Assembly: GCF_023016805.1 (NCBI RefSeq)
Contig: NZ_JALKCH010000002.1
Coordinates: 310,001-374,000, forward strand
Length of the DNA: 64,000 nucleotides
Source of the DNA: Ancylobacter crimeensis
GTDB lineage: Bacteria; Pseudomonadota; Alphaproteobacteria; Rhizobiales; Xanthobacteraceae
Direction of reading: 5' to 3'
Shown here: in pieces, positions 36,490 through 46,301 of the stretch
Layout of the letters: every line of letters begins with the position of its first letter
Position numbering within the stretch: position 1 is the stretch's first letter
Translations under genes and position numbers: made by a program
Notes under the pieces: generated by a model
The model's database searches: none
Told to the model about the DNA's origin: nothing
Seen by the model: the letters and a program-made list of their open reading frames with translations, nothing else

Positions 36490-37644
36490 GTGACCGCCCC
36501 CCTCTCTTCCCCGGCCGCCGGCCTTTCGCGGCTCGACGAGTTGATGGCCCTTTATGCCCGCGCCGGCTTCGCGCGGGTGGAGCCTCCGGTGCTGCAACCG
36601 GCCGATGCCTTTCTCGACCTGTCGGGCGAGGAACTGCGCAGGCTCATGTTCCTCACCTCCGACGCCGAGGGCCATGAGCTGTGCCTGCGGCCGGACATCA
36701 CGCTTCCGGTCTGCCGGCACTATCTGGAGAGTGGCGCGGCGGTGCCGGCGGATTTTGCCTATCTCGGTCCGGTATTCCGGTCCAACGCGCCGGGAGGGGA
36801 GTTTCTGCAGGGCGGGCTCGAATCCTTCGGTCGCACTGATCGCGAGGCGGCGGACGCTGAGGTGATGGCGCTCGGGCTTGAGACGGCGGCGCTGTGGGGC
36901 GTGGTGGATCCGGTCATCCGCCTCGGCGATGTCGGCCTTTTCGCCGCTCTGATGGAAGCTCTCGCTTTGCCGCCGGGCTGGCGCCGCCGCCTGACCAAGG
37001 ATTTCGCGCGAGCCGGCGATCTCGGTGCGGACCTCGCAGCGCTGCGGCACAAGCCGGATGCGAACGGCGTCTCCGGCCATGCCGGCGTGCTCTCCGCACT
37101 GGCCGGCTCGGACCCGGAGGCGGCGCATGCCCTCGTGACCGACCTGCTCTCCATCGCTGGCATCTCGACCGTCGCCGGCCGCACCGTCTCCGAGATTGCC
37201 GAGCGCTTTCTGGAGCAGGCGGCCTCCGGGGCCGCCGAGGGCCTGCCGTCCGAGACCGTCGCGGTGCTGGAAGGCTGGCTTGCCATCGAGGGCGAACCCG
37301 ATGGTGCCGCGGCCCGGCTGCGCGCGCTGGCCCGGGAGGCGGGGCTCGATCTCGGAGCGGCGCTCGACAGCTTCGAACAGCGCACCCATTTCCTCGCCGC
37401 GCAGGGCGTCGATGTCGGTCGCGTGCGCTTCGCCGCCGCCTTCGGCCGGCCGCTCGACTATTACACCGGCATGGTGTTCGAGCTGCACCCGATGAGCGGC
37501 ACGAGCGCCGATGTCGAGCCGCCACTGGTCGCCGGCGGCCGCTATGACGGGTTGCTGGCCCGCCTCGGCGCCGCTTCCGCCATTCCCGCCGTTGGCTTCG
37601 CCGTGTGGCCCGCGCGGCTTGCGGCGCTGGAGGCCGCCCGATGA
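36490..37644 (+). CDS. hisZ: ATP phosphoribosyltransferase regulatory subunit
   Basis: This 384-residue HisRS paralog lacks tRNA-charging activity and partners HisG. It retains the synthetase-like catalytic fold ([36 protein letters not shown] and [14 protein letters not shown]) without an anticodon domain. Three starts are possible: GTG 36457, TTG 36484 and GTG 36490. GTG 36490 has AAGGA seven bases upstream and is preferred. The gene ends with a 4-base overlap (ATGA) with hisG, strong evidence for translational coupling, so subunits are made in step. The role of histidine sensing is known in the family. Confidence 0.93.
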   Translation: MTAPLSSPAAGLSRLDELMALYARAGFARVEPPVLQPADAFLDLSGEELRRLMFLTSDAEGHELCLRPDITLPVCRHYLESGAAVPADFAYLGPVFRSNAPGGEFLQGGLESFGRTDREAADAEVMALGLETAALWGVVDPVIRLGDVGLFAALMEALALPPGWRRRLTKDFARAGDLGADLAALRHKPDANGVSGHAGVLSALAGSDPEAAHALVTDLLSIAGISTVAGRTVSEIAERFLEQAASGAAEGLPSETVAVLEGWLAIEGEPDGAAARLRALAREAGLDLGAALDSFEQRTHFLAAQGVDVGRVRFAAAFGRPLDYYTGMVFELHPMSGTSADVEPPLVAGGRYDGLLARLGAASAIPAVGFAVWPARLAALEAAR

Positions 37645-38627
37645 GTTCGTCTGCTTTGATCGTCGCTGTTCCCTCCAAGGGCCGGCTTCAGGAGAACGCC
37701 TCCGCCTTCTTTGCGCGCGCGGGCATGTCGCTCTCGCAGTCGCGTGGGGCGCGGGATTATCGGGGCACCATGTCCGGCGTCGCCGGCGTGGAGGTGGCCT
37801 ATCTGTCCGCCTCCGAAATCGCGACCCAGCTTGCGGTGGGGCAGGTGCATCTCGGCGTCACCGGCGAGGATCTGGTGCGCGAGGGCATCCCCGACGCGGA
37901 TTCCAAGGTGCTGCTGGTTGAAGGGCTGGGATTCGGCCACGCCAATGTCGTGGTCGCGGTGCCGCAAGCCTGGATCGACGTGCGCACCATGCGCGACCTC
38001 GACGATGTCGCCACCCATTTCCACGCCAGCCGCGGCCGGCGGATGCGGGTCGCGACCAAATATCTGAACCTCACCCAGCGCTTCTTCGCCCGCCACGGCA
38101 TCACCGACTACCGGATCGTCGAGAGCCTGGGCGCCACGGAAGGCACGCCGGCGGCCGGCACCGCCGAGCTGATCGTCGACATCACCACCACCGGCTCGAC
38201 GCTGGCGGCCAATGCCCTGAAGGTGGTGGAGGACGGTGTGATGCTGCGCTCCGAGGCAAATCTCGTCGCTTCGCTGAACGCGGACTGGAACCCCGATGCG
38301 CGTGCCGCGGTCCGGGCGCTGCTGGACCGGGTGACGGCCGCCAAGCGCGCCGCCACCATGCGGGAGGTGAAGACGCGGTTTTCGGCCTGCGATTCCGATG
38401 TGGTGGCGGAGGCCGCGAGCCGTTTCCGAGCGGTGGCGCCGTTCGGCGCGCCGACCTCGTCCGGCATGGTCACGCTGCATTGCCCGCCCGACACGCTCCA
38501 TGAACTCGCCGTGTTTCTGCGCGGGAAGGGTGCTGCGACGGTTTCGGTCGGTCCGCTGGATTATGTGTTCGCCGCCGAGAACCCGCTCTATGAGCGCCTC
38601 GAGGCGCGACTGGCTGCGATCGGCTGA
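37641..38627 (+). CDS. hisG: ATP phosphoribosyltransferase catalytic subunit
   Basis: This 328-residue enzyme catalyses the first committed step of histidine synthesis (ATP + PRPP to phosphoribosyl-ATP). Key motifs are [19 protein letters not shown] at the N-terminus, the substrate-contact region [19 protein letters not shown], and [18 protein letters not shown], the PRPP-binding loop. It is about 100 residues longer than the classical short HisG that pairs with HisZ, although a hisZ gene overlaps its start. ATG 37641 overlaps the hisZ stop. It ends 27 bases from the convergent cysG gene. Confidence 0.95.
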   Translation: MSSSALIVAVPSKGRLQENASAFFARAGMSLSQSRGARDYRGTMSGVAGVEVAYLSASEIATQLAVGQVHLGVTGEDLVREGIPDADSKVLLVEGLGFGHANVVVAVPQAWIDVRTMRDLDDVATHFHASRGRRMRVATKYLNLTQRFFARHGITDYRIVESLGATEGTPAAGTAELIVDITTTGSTLAANALKVVEDGVMLRSEANLVASLNADWNPDARAAVRALLDRVTAAKRAATMREVKTRFSACDSDVVAEAASRFRAVAPFGAPTSSGMVTLHCPPDTLHELAVFLRGKGAATVSVGPLDYVFAAENPLYERLEARLAAIG

Positions 38628-38654
38628 ACGTTTCGGCTCGCAGGCCGGGCAGGC

Positions 38655-40199
38655 TCAGGCCGTCGCGGTCCGGTCCGCCAGCGTGACGCAGGCGAGGGCC
38701 TCGTCGGTGAGGGCGTCTTCGAGCGCCTGTTCGCGGGCGTCGGCTTCCCCCAGCGCATGGCCGAACAGGATGAGGCAGGGGCCCTCCGCCCCGGCCTTTA
38801 CGGCGTCTTCCAGCGCCGGCGCGAGCGTGCCGACCGTCGCGAAGACCTGCCGCTCCTCCGGCCGGGTCGCGGAGAAGATCGCGATGGCCGGCGTGACGGG
38901 ATCCAACCCCGCCGACATCGCCTTGTCCGCCAGCTCGGCCCAGGTGCGTTGGGGCATGTAGACCACCGTGGTCGCGGCGGGATCCGCCAGCGCCGCCCAG
39001 TGCAGGTCGCGCGGCAGCTTGCCGTCGCGGGCATGGGCGGTGATGAATTGCAGCCGGCGCGCATGATCGCGATGGGTCAGCGACACCGCCATCCGGCTGG
39101 CCGCGCCCTGTCCGGCCGAGATTCCGGGCACCACCTCGACGGCGAGGCTGGCGGCGCGGGCGGCGGCGATTTCCTCGCCGGCACGTCCGAAGATCATGGG
39201 ATCGCCGCCCTTCAGCCGCACCACGCGCTTGCCCTGCCGGGCCAGCGAGATCATCAGCGCATTGATGTCGTCCTGCTTGCAGGAGGGGCGGTAGCCGGTC
39301 TTGCCGACCAGCATCTTCTTCGCCTCGCGACGGGCGACATCGAGAATGGCGGGGGCGATGAGATCGTCATAGAGCACGACATCGGCCGCCTGCAGCACGC
39401 GCACGGCCTTCAGCGTCAGCAGTTCGGGATCGCCGGGACCGGCACCGACCAGCGTGACGGAGCCTTTCTCGATGCCGGTGCGCTCGCTTTCCGCGCCGGC
39501 GAGCAGTGACTCGCGCAGCGCGAGCGCGGGCTCGATGTCGGGCGCGGCCAGCGCACGCGCGGTGAAGCGCTCCCAGAAGCGGCGGCGGCCGTGATAGGAG
39601 AGGCCGAGCGCGGCGACCGACGGGCGCCAGCTTCGCGCGGCGTCGGCCCAGGCGCGAAAGCCACGGGGAATCACCGCCTCGATCTTTGCGCGCACCGCCT
39701 GCCCGAAGACCGGAGCAGCGCCGTCGGTCGAGATGCCGATGACCAGCGGCGAGCGGTTGACGATGGCGCCGAACGCGAAGTCGCAGAAATCCGGCTTGTC
39801 GATCACATTCACCGGTACTCCGGCGGCGCGGGCGGCGGCGGCGAATCGGGCGGCATCGTCGTCATCGGGAAAGTCGCCAATGGCGAGCGCGGCACCACGC
39901 AGGTCATCCGGCGTCCAGTCGCGGGATATGTGGCGAATGGGGCCGCCCGGCGGGGTGGCGATCAGGGCCAGAAGGTCCGGGCAGGGATCGGCGGCATAAA
40001 GCGCCACCTCGGCGCCGGAGGCGGAGAGAAGCTCCGCCTTCCACGCAGCCGCATCCGATCCTCCGGCGAGCACGACGCGACGACCGGCCAGCGCAAAGAA
40101 CACAGGAAGCCGCGCGAGCGGCTCCATGCGGGCGCCGTTCCGCTCGGAAGGATTCCGCTCCGCCGCATCCGTGCCGCGGGTCTGCTCGCTCGTCGTCAT
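38655..40199 (-). CDS. cysG: Siroheme synthase CysG (Met8 + uroporphyrinogen-III methyltransferase)
   Basis: This 514-residue trifunctional enzyme converts uroporphyrinogen III to siroheme for sulfite and nitrite reductases. Residues ~25-230 are the Met8-like dehydrogenase/chelatase; the NAD-binding stretch reads VVLAGGSDAAAWKAELL where GGGxVAxRK is usual. The key region FCDFAFGAIVNRSPLVIGIS is present. Residues ~245-500 are the SAM-dependent SUMT half, with LVGAGPGDPELLTLKAVRVL, RLKGGDPMIFGRAGEE and PGISAGQGAASRMAVSLTHR. Length is slightly above the usual 460 because of an N-terminal extension; the second Met (residue 25) may be the real start. Confidence 0.93.
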   Translation of the reverse strand: MTTSEQTRGTDAAERNPSERNGARMEPLARLPVFFALAGRRVVLAGGSDAAAWKAELLSASGAEVALYAADPCPDLLALIATPPGGPIRHISRDWTPDDLRGAALAIGDFPDDDDAARFAAAARAAGVPVNVIDKPDFCDFAFGAIVNRSPLVIGISTDGAAPVFGQAVRAKIEAVIPRGFRAWADAARSWRPSVAALGLSYHGRRRFWERFTARALAAPDIEPALALRESLLAGAESERTGIEKGSVTLVGAGPGDPELLTLKAVRVLQAADVVLYDDLIAPAILDVARREAKKMLVGKTGYRPSCKQDDINALMISLARQGKRVVRLKGGDPMIFGRAGEEIAAARAASLAVEVVPGISAGQGAASRMAVSLTHRDHARRLQFITAHARDGKLPRDLHWAALADPAATTVVYMPQRTWAELADKAMSAGLDPVTPAIAIFSATRPEERQVFATVGTLAPALEDAVKAGAEGPCLILFGHALGEADAREQALEDALTDEALACVTLADRTATA

Positions 40200-40300
40200 G
40201 TGGTGTCCGTGCGCGGCCGGCGGGGTTCACGGCCTGTCCTGCTCATCGACTAGACTACCATGAAATCTCGTGCAATGCGAAAATCCACGAGAAAATCCGT

Positions 40301-40861
40301 TCAATGTCCCTGCCCGCTCATTTTGTTATTGGCGTCGTCATTCGTCTCCTTCGGCGTGTCATGCCCCTTGTCGGCGATCCGGTCGGTCCAGGCGAGCACG
40401 ATGCCGGAGACGACGAAGACGATGTGGATGACGACGAGCCAGAACAACTGCTTCTCGTCGACGCCCTTGTCGAGGTTCATGAACGCCTTGAGCAGCGCGA
40501 TGGCCGAGATCGCGACGATCGAGGCGAGGAGCTTCTGCTTGAGCCCGGCGAAATCGACCTTCGTCATCCATTCCGGCCACTCGGAATGGCCGGCGGTGTC
40601 AATGCGCGAGACGAAATTCTCGTAGCCGGAGAAGATGACGATGATGACGAGGCTGCCGGTAAAGGTGAGATCGATCAGCGCCAGGATGCCGAGGATGATG
40701 TCCGTTTCCGACGACCCCATCGCGTGGGTGACGAAGTGGAACAGCTCCACGCCGAACTTGAACACCAGCACCACAAGGGCGATGACGAGACCCACATAGA
40801 AGGGGGCCATCAACCATCGGCTGATGAAGATGAAGCGCTCGATGAGCTTTTCCAAAGGCAT
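40301..40861 (-). CDS. UPF0114/YqhA family membrane protein
   Basis: A 186-residue inner-membrane protein. It matches E. coli YqhA closely in its central part: [20 protein letters not shown], then [19 protein letters not shown] and [19 protein letters not shown]. Four transmembrane helices are visible. The C-terminus is polar ([19 protein letters not shown]). Function in the family is unknown. ATG 40861 follows GGGAG by two bases; the codon at 40870 is an alternative. It is followed by cysG after about 100 bases on the same strand; co-transcription is uncertain. Confidence 0.88.
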   Translation of the reverse strand: MPLEKLIERFIFISRWLMAPFYVGLVIALVVLVFKFGVELFHFVTHAMGSSETDIILGILALIDLTFTGSLVIIVIFSGYENFVSRIDTAGHSEWPEWMTKVDFAGLKQKLLASIVAISAIALLKAFMNLDKGVDEKQLFWLVVIHIVFVVSGIVLAWTDRIADKGHDTPKETNDDANNKMSGQGH

Positions 40862-40963
40862 GGCTCCCACTGATCGTCAGGGACCATGGGTGCCATGCTG
40901 CGCCGCACCGTTCAAGAGGCGCGACGTAGCGTAAGGCGAGGCAAGAGCTCACCATGCGGCCGC

Positions 40964-41617
40964 TCAGGCCGATACGCCGACCCCGCCGGGGCACGAGACT
41001 CCGGTGCCGCCAAGCCCGCAATAGCCGCTCGGGTTCTTCTGCAGATATTGCTGGTGGTAATCCTCGGCGAAATAGAAGGTCGGGGCCTCCACGATCTCGG
41101 TGGTGATCGGGGGGAAGCCCTCCGCCTTCAGGGCCGCTTCATAGGTGGCGCGGCTCGCCTCGGCCTCGGCACGCTGTCCGGGCGTAGTGACATAGATACC
41201 GGAGCGGTATTGCGTGCCGACATCATTGCCCTGTTGCATGCCCTGCGTCGGGTCGTGGTTCTCCCAGAACACCTTCAGCAATTCGGCAAAGCTGATCCTG
41301 GCCGGATCGAAAACCACCAGCACCGCTTCGGTATGGCCGGTGCGGCCGGTGCAGACCTCCTGGTAGGTCGGATTCGGGGTCGGCCCGTTGATGTAGCCGA
41401 CCGCGGTAACCCACACGCCCGGCACCTTCCAGAACTTGCGCTCCGCACCCCAGAAGCAGCCGAGTGCAAAGATCGCGGTCTCGTAGCCGTCGGGGTAGGG
41501 CCCCTTGAGCGGATTGCCGTTCACGAAATGCCGCTCGGCCGTGGGCAGGGGCGTGGAGCGGCCGGGCAGCGCCTCGGCCGGGCTCGGGATGTCGAGGGAC
41601 TTCTTGAAGAAGAACAT
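40964..41617 (-). CDS. msrA: Peptide-methionine (S)-S-oxide reductase
   Basis: This 217-residue repair enzyme reduces methionine-S-sulfoxide in proteins. The catalytic site [14 protein letters not shown] carries the nucleophilic Cys, and [26 protein letters not shown] plus QYRSGIYV and [17 protein letters not shown] are invariant MsrA blocks. The ~45-residue N-terminus ([20 protein letters not shown]) is the form common in proteobacteria. A GAGGAG Shine-Dalgarno precedes ATG 41617. No signal peptide is present, so it should be cytoplasmic. A Cys near the C-terminus (SCPGG) may act as the resolving residue. Confidence 0.96.
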   Translation of the reverse strand: MFFFKKSLDIPSPAEALPGRSTPLPTAERHFVNGNPLKGPYPDGYETAIFALGCFWGAERKFWKVPGVWVTAVGYINGPTPNPTYQEVCTGRTGHTEAVLVVFDPARISFAELLKVFWENHDPTQGMQQGNDVGTQYRSGIYVTTPGQRAEAEASRATYEAALKAEGFPPITTEIVEAPTFYFAEDYHQQYLQKNPSGYCGLGGTGVSCPGGVGVSA

Positions 41618-41701
41618 TCGCAGCTCCTCGCGTTTCTGGCCGGTAATGTGGGCATCGCGCCGCTTTCGCGCCAGAGCCGGGGAGCCGGCGGCGTGATCCG
41701 G

Positions 41702-42019
41702 TCAGCGCAGGACCGTCACTTTTTCGCGCGGCGTGCGGCCGAGCAACAGAAGCAGGATGCCGAGCACGGCGAGGGAGGCAGCGAGCGGCGTCATCAGTAC
41801 CGGCACGCCGACATAGTCCCAGATGCGCGGCGACAACCCGGTCTCGACCGCGTGCTGGATACGGGTAAGCGAAGAGGCGTTGAGGGCGAACCACGCTTCC
41901 CCAAGCCCGGTCATCACCAGTTCGGATGAGGCAATCGAGCGCGTGCCATCAACCACCAGCGCGACAAAGCCGCCGGCAAGCAGCCAGAGGCCGATGAAGC
42001 GCAGCAGGAATCGGATCAT
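41702..42019 (-). CDS. Small two-helix membrane protein of unknown function
   Basis: A 105-residue protein with an N-terminal helix (IRFLLRFIGLWLLAGGFVALVV) and a C-terminal helix (VLMTPLAASLAVLGILLLLLG), joined by a soluble segment containing SASLTRIQHAVETGLSPRIWDY-like residues. AAGGGA lies eight bases before ATG 42019. It resembles conserved PetM/PufX-like-sized hypothetical membrane proteins of Rhizobiales, with no known function. It is 84 bases upstream of msrA on the same strand and may be co-transcribed with it. I do not recognise a named family. Confidence 0.75.
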   Translation of the reverse strand: MIRFLLRFIGLWLLAGGFVALVVDGTRSIASSELVMTGLGEAWFALNASSLTRIQHAVETGLSPRIWDYVGVPVLMTPLAASLAVLGILLLLLGRTPREKVTVLR

Positions 42020-42150
42020 TCGGCGTCCCTTCAGCAGGATTGGCCTTCAGCAGATCGGCCCTCGGCAGGATTGGCAACGCATCCGTCCATGCCATCTAGG
42101 CCGGCCCGGCGGCCGGCGCAACCGCGGGGCGGCCGGAGCACCCGGCGGGT

Positions 42151-42179
42151 TTGACAGGCGGCGCGTTCGATTTTATGTG
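42151..42179 (+). promoter_or_regulatory. Predicted sigma-70 promoter of the LplT-Aas/TetR operon
   Basis: TTGACA at 42151-42156, a 17-base spacer and TATGTG at 42174-42179. It lies 59 bases upstream of the ATG. Its -10 overlaps the palindrome at 42178-42195, so repressor binding there would block RNA polymerase (inference). Confidence 0.65.
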
Positions 42180-42195
42180 AGTGATCGTTCACTCA
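42178..42195. promoter_or_regulatory. Palindromic operator, likely for the downstream TetR regulator
   Basis: TGAGTGATCGTTCACTCA has perfect 7-base arms around a 4-base centre and overlaps the -10 and start region. Such sites are typical of TetR-family repressors, and a tetR gene is coupled to the operon's end, so negative autoregulation is likely (inference). Confidence 0.65.
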
Positions 42196-42237
42196 TTTGA
42201 ATTCGGGCGAGAAGACCCGGATGATGGAGGAAGCGCC

Positions 42238-45200
42238 ATGTTCACCCGGCTTATGGTCGCGCGCCGTTTCGCACCTTTGTTCTGGTGCCAGTTCTTCAGC
42301 GCCTTCAACGACAATTTCGTGAAGAACGCGCTTGCCCTGCTGATCCTCTACAGGATCGGCCAGGAGAATGGCGGTGCGCTCGTCACCTTCGCCGGCGCGC
42401 TCTTCATCCTGCCCTTCTTCCTCTTCTCCAGCCTCGGCGGCCAGCTTTCCGACCGCTACGACAAGGCGCTGATCGCGCGGCGGCTGAAATTCGTCGAGAT
42501 CTGGGTGGTGCTTCTCGCCTCGGTCGGCTTCGTGCTGCATTCCCTGCCGATGCTGTTCGCCGGCCTGTTCCTGATGGGCACGCTGAGCGCCCTGTTCGGG
42601 CCGCTGAAATACGGCATCCTGCCGGATCATCTGGCGCGCGAGGAGCTCGTGACCGGCAATGCGCTGATCGAGACCGCGACCTTCCTCGCCATCCTCGCCG
42701 GCACCGTGGCCGGCGGCGTGGCGGTGGCGGAGGGCAGCCGCTGGACGGTGGCGGCGATCACCTTCCTCTTCGGCGTGGTGAGTTGGCTCTCTGCCCGCCT
42801 CATTCCCCGCACCGGGGAGCGGGCCCCGGACCTCGTCATCGACCGCAACATCTTTCGCGGCACGGCCGAGCTGCTGCGCGACCTCAAGGCCAACCGTGCC
42901 GCCTGGATCGGCTCGCTCACGGTGAGCTGGTTCTGGCTGGTGGGGGGGGTCATCCTCTCGCTGCTGCCGACCCTGGTGAAAGAGGATATCGGCGGGGCGG
43001 AGAGCATCGTCACCCTGTTCCTGTTCCTCTTCACCGTCGGCGTCGCGCTGGGTTCCGGCCTTGCCGCCAAGCTGTCGGGCGATCGCATATTGCTTGCCAT
43101 CGTGCCGGTGGCCGGCGTGCTGATCGGCGTTTTCGCCGTCTATACCGGCTGGGTGATGAGCACGGCGCAACCCGGCCCGGAGCCCATCGGCTGGTATGCC
43201 TTCCTCACCAGCCGGCTCGGAATCCATGCGCTGATCGGCCTTGTCGGCCTTGCCGCGGCGGGCGGCCTGTTCGTGGTGCCGACCTTCGCCTATGTGCAGG
43301 CCGAGGCGGACGAGGCGAGCCGCGCCCGGGTGATCGCCGGCAACAACGTGCTGAACGCCGCCTTCATGGTGGTAGGGGCCGTCATCATCGCGCTGTTCCA
43401 GCTCGCCGGGCTCGGCGCGCCGCTCCTGCTAGGCGCCATCGGCGTGGCGACGCTCGTCGTCGCGGTGCTGGTGGCGCGGGCCTTTGGCGGCCATGTGCTG
43501 CGTGACCTGGTGAAGCTGGTCTTCCGTCTCGCCTATCGCGTCGAGGTGACAGGCTCCGAGCATCTCAAGGGTGCCAGCGGGCGCACCGTCATAGCCATCA
43601 ACCATGTGAGTTTCCTCGATGCGCCGCTCGTGATGGCGCTGCTCGACAACGATCCGATCTTCGCCATCGATTCCGCCATCGCCACCCGCTGGTGGGTGAA
43701 GCCGTTCCTGAAGCTGGTGCGCGCCTTCCCGCTCGACCCGACCCGGCCGCTGGCGACCCGCGACCTCATCAAGCTGGTGAAGGAGGGCGATCCGCTGGTG
43801 ATCTTCCCCGAGGGGCGCATCACCGTCACCGGCTCCATCATGAAGATCTATGACGGCTCGGCGATGATCGCGGAGAAGGCCGGCGCGGAGGTGGTGCCGG
43901 TGCGCATCGAGGGGCTGGAGCAGACCCCGTTCTCGCGCCTCACGCCGGACCAGACGCGCAAGCGGATGTTTCCGAAGGTGCGCGTCACCATCCTTCCGCC
44001 GGTGAAGATCGAGGTCGATCCCGATCTCTTCGGCCGCAGGCGCCGGCAGGCGGCTGGCGCGGCGCTCTACGACATCATGTCGGACCTCGTCTTTCGCACC
44101 AGCCACACGAACCAGACGGTCTATGAGGCGGTGGAGGAGGTAGCGGAGCGGCTGGGCCGCGGGCGCGTGGTGGTGGAAGACCCGCTCGGCACCGTGCTCA
44201 CCTATCGCAAGCTGCTGATGGGGGCCAAGGTACTCGGCGGCAAGCTGGCGGCGCAGACCGAGCGGGGCGAAACGGTCGGTGTGCTGCTGCCCAATGCGGC
44301 GGGCGTCGCGGTCATGATCCTCGGCCTGCACCGCGAGGGCCGCATCCCGGCGATGCTCAATTACACCGCCGGCCCCGCCAACCTCGTCCATGCCTGCCAG
44401 ATGGCGAAAATCCGAACGGTCATCTCCTCGCGCGCCTTCGTCGAGAAGGGCAAGCTGGAAAAGGAACGGGCGGCGCTGGAGGCCCATGTCCGTATCCTCT
44501 GGGTGGAGGACATCCGCGCCAGCGTGAAGACGGCCGACAAGCTGAAGGCACTGCTGCCCTCGAAGGCGCATCCCGCGGGCGCGGACGATCCCGCGGTGGT
44601 GCTGTTCACCTCGGGCTCGGAGGGCGCGCCCAAAGGCGTGGTGCTGAGCCATCGCAACATCCTCACCAATGTCGCGCAGGTCTCGGCGAGGATCGACTTC
44701 TCCCCCGCCGACATCATGTTCAACGTGCTGCCGGTGTTCCACTCCTTCGGCCTGACGGGCGGGCTGGTGCTGCCGCTGGTGTCCGGCCTCAAGACCTATC
44801 TCTATCCCTCGCCGCTGCACTACCGGATCATCCCGGAACTGGTCTACGCCACCAATGCGACGGCCATCGTCGGAACCGACACGTTCCTCGCCGGCTATGC
44901 CCGGACGGCGAATCCGTATGATTTCCGCTCGCTGCGCTTTGTCGTCGCCGGCGCGGAGCCGGTGAAGGCCGAGACCCGCAAGGTGTGGATGGAGAAATTC
45001 GGGCACCGCATCCTGGAGGGCTACGGCGTCACCGAATGTTCGCCCGTGATCGCGGTGAACACCCCGATGTTCAACCGCGCCGGCACGGTCGGCCGGCTGC
45101 TGCCGGGGGTCGATCACCGGCTCGACCCGGTGCCGGGCATCGATGAGGGCGGCCGGCTCGTCGTGCACGGGCCGAACGTGATGCAGGGCTACATCTTCGT

Positions 45201-45648
45201 CGACAACCCTGGCCAGCTTCAGCCGCCCGAGGATGGCTGGCACGACACCGGCGACATCGTGGCGATCGACCGCGACGGTTTCGTCGCCATTCGCGGCCGG
45301 GCCAAGCGGTTCGCCAAGGTGGCGGGCGAGATGGTGTCGCTGGCGGCCATCGACGCGATGGTGTCGACCCTGCGCCCGGACGCCCAGCATGTCGCGGTGG
45401 CGGTACCCGATGCCCGCAAGGGCGAGCGCATCGTGCTGATGACGACGGCGGACGATCTTACTCGGGCCGAGCTGCAGGCCCATGGCCGCGACGTCGGCAT
45501 GACGGAACTGATGATCCCCGCCGAGGTGCAGGTGCTGGACACCCTGCCCATGCTCGGCACGGGCAAGGTGGACTTCACCACCGCCCGCCGCCACGCCTTG
45601 GAGGCGATCGCCGCGCGCACCCGGCCCCAGGCGGAGGCGGGCACATGA
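42238..45648 (+). CDS. LplT-Aas-like fusion: MFS transporter, lysophospholipid acyltransferase and acyl-ACP/CoA synthetase
   Basis: A 1136-residue protein with three modules. Residues ~1-420 are a 12-helix MFS/LplT lysophospholipid flippase (FWCQFFSAFNDNFVKNALAL is its start). Residues ~430-620 are a PlsC acyltransferase with NHX4D at 455-461. Residues ~640-1130 are an AMP-forming acyl ligase with LFTSGSEGAPKGVVLSHRN near 790 and YGVTECSP. In E. coli LplT and Aas are separate and re-acylate lysophosphatidylethanolamine; here one polypeptide may flip and repair it. GGAGGAAG lies just before ATG 42238. The final TGA overlaps the tetR ATG by 4 bases. Confidence 0.95.
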   Translation: MFTRLMVARRFAPLFWCQFFSAFNDNFVKNALALLILYRIGQENGGALVTFAGALFILPFFLFSSLGGQLSDRYDKALIARRLKFVEIWVVLLASVGFVLHSLPMLFAGLFLMGTLSALFGPLKYGILPDHLAREELVTGNALIETATFLAILAGTVAGGVAVAEGSRWTVAAITFLFGVVSWLSARLIPRTGERAPDLVIDRNIFRGTAELLRDLKANRAAWIGSLTVSWFWLVGGVILSLLPTLVKEDIGGAESIVTLFLFLFTVGVALGSGLAAKLSGDRILLAIVPVAGVLIGVFAVYTGWVMSTAQPGPEPIGWYAFLTSRLGIHALIGLVGLAAAGGLFVVPTFAYVQAEADEASRARVIAGNNVLNAAFMVVGAVIIALFQLAGLGAPLLLGAIGVATLVVAVLVARAFGGHVLRDLVKLVFRLAYRVEVTGSEHLKGASGRTVIAINHVSFLDAPLVMALLDNDPIFAIDSAIATRWWVKPFLKLVRAFPLDPTRPLATRDLIKLVKEGDPLVIFPEGRITVTGSIMKIYDGSAMIAEKAGAEVVPVRIEGLEQTPFSRLTPDQTRKRMFPKVRVTILPPVKIEVDPDLFGRRRRQAAGAALYDIMSDLVFRTSHTNQTVYEAVEEVAERLGRGRVVVEDPLGTVLTYRKLLMGAKVLGGKLAAQTERGETVGVLLPNAAGVAVMILGLHREGRIPAMLNYTAGPANLVHACQMAKIRTVISSRAFVEKGKLEKERAALEAHVRILWVEDIRASVKTADKLKALLPSKAHPAGADDPAVVLFTSGSEGAPKGVVLSHRNILTNVAQVSARIDFSPADIMFNVLPVFHSFGLTGGLVLPLVSGLKTYLYPSPLHYRIIPELVYATNATAIVGTDTFLAGYARTANPYDFRSLRFVVAGAEPVKAETRKVWMEKFGHRILEGYGVTECSPVIAVNTPMFNRAGTVGRLLPGVDHRLDPVPGIDEGGRLVVHGPNVMQGYIFVDNPGQLQPPEDGWHDTGDIVAIDRDGFVAIRGRAKRFAKVAGEMVSLAAIDAMVSTLRPDAQHVAVAVPDARKGERIVLMTTADDLTRAELQAHGRDVGMTELMIPAEVQVLDTLPMLGTGKVDFTTARRHALEAIAARTRPQAEAGT

Positions 45649-46295
45649 GCCCGGCGAAGGAGGCCCGCCGATCGGTGGCGGATCGTCCGACGACCGCCCG
45701 CCTTGCGGGTCGGGGCCGCGACGGCGCCGCCACCCGCGCCCGGATAGAGGCCGAGGCGCTGCGTCTTTTCGCCGAGAAGGGTGTCGACCGCACCTCGGTG
45801 CGCGACATCGCGCAGGCCGTGGGGGTGGCAGAAGGCGCGCTCTACCGCCACTTCCCCTCGAAGGAGGCACTGGCGCGCAGCCTGTTCCTCTCTCGTTATG
45901 GCGAGCTTGCGGCCAGGATCGGGGAGATACGCGCGGCCTTTCCTGATCTGCGCAGCCGGCTTGCGGCGATCGTCACCCACGCCTGCCGGTTGTTCGACGA
46001 GCAGCCGGCGCTCTTCGCCTATCTGCTGCTGAATCAGCACGACCATCTTGGCGCTGTGCCGGAGGCGACCTCGGGCAATCTGGTGGAGGCGCTGGCTGTG
46101 CTGCTGGGCGATGCGGTGGAGCGGGGCGAGATCCCGCCGCAGAATGTCACCCTTGCGAGCGCTCTGGCGCTGGGCTGCCTGGTACAGCCGGCGGCGTTCG
46201 TGCTCTATGGCCGTCTTGCCGGGCCGCTGTCGCTCCATGCCGAAGCGATAGCGGCCGGCATCCGCCGGGTTCTGCGGGGCGAAGAGCCGGATTGA
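45645..46295 (+). CDS. TetR-family transcriptional regulator of the LplT-Aas operon
   Basis: A 216-residue protein. The N-terminal helix-turn-helix covers about residues 28-75 (ARIEAEALRLFAEKGVDRTS, then VRDIAQAVGVAEGALYRHFP). The rest is an all-helical ligand domain (FAYLLLNQHD...VLLGDAVERGEIPP). The ATG overlaps the stop of the preceding fusion gene (ATGA), so it is translationally coupled. The likely target is the operator at 42178-42195, and the ligand may be an acyl-CoA or lysolipid (inference from gene content). It has an unusually long, Arg-rich N-terminal tail of about 25 residues. Confidence 0.92.
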   Translation: MSPAKEARRSVADRPTTARLAGRGRDGAATRARIEAEALRLFAEKGVDRTSVRDIAQAVGVAEGALYRHFPSKEALARSLFLSRYGELAARIGEIRAAFPDLRSRLAAIVTHACRLFDEQPALFAYLLLNQHDHLGAVPEATSGNLVEALAVLLGDAVERGEIPPQNVTLASALALGCLVQPAAFVLYGRLAGPLSLHAEAIAAGIRRVLRGEEPD

Positions 46296-46301
46296 AGGCG
46301 A

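Noticed and set aside
43429..45870. 813-residue open frame on the minus strand, antisense to the LplT-Aas gene
   Set aside because: Composition is Arg/His/Gly-rich shadow of the opposite strand in a GC-rich gene; no motifs, Shine-Dalgarno or family match.
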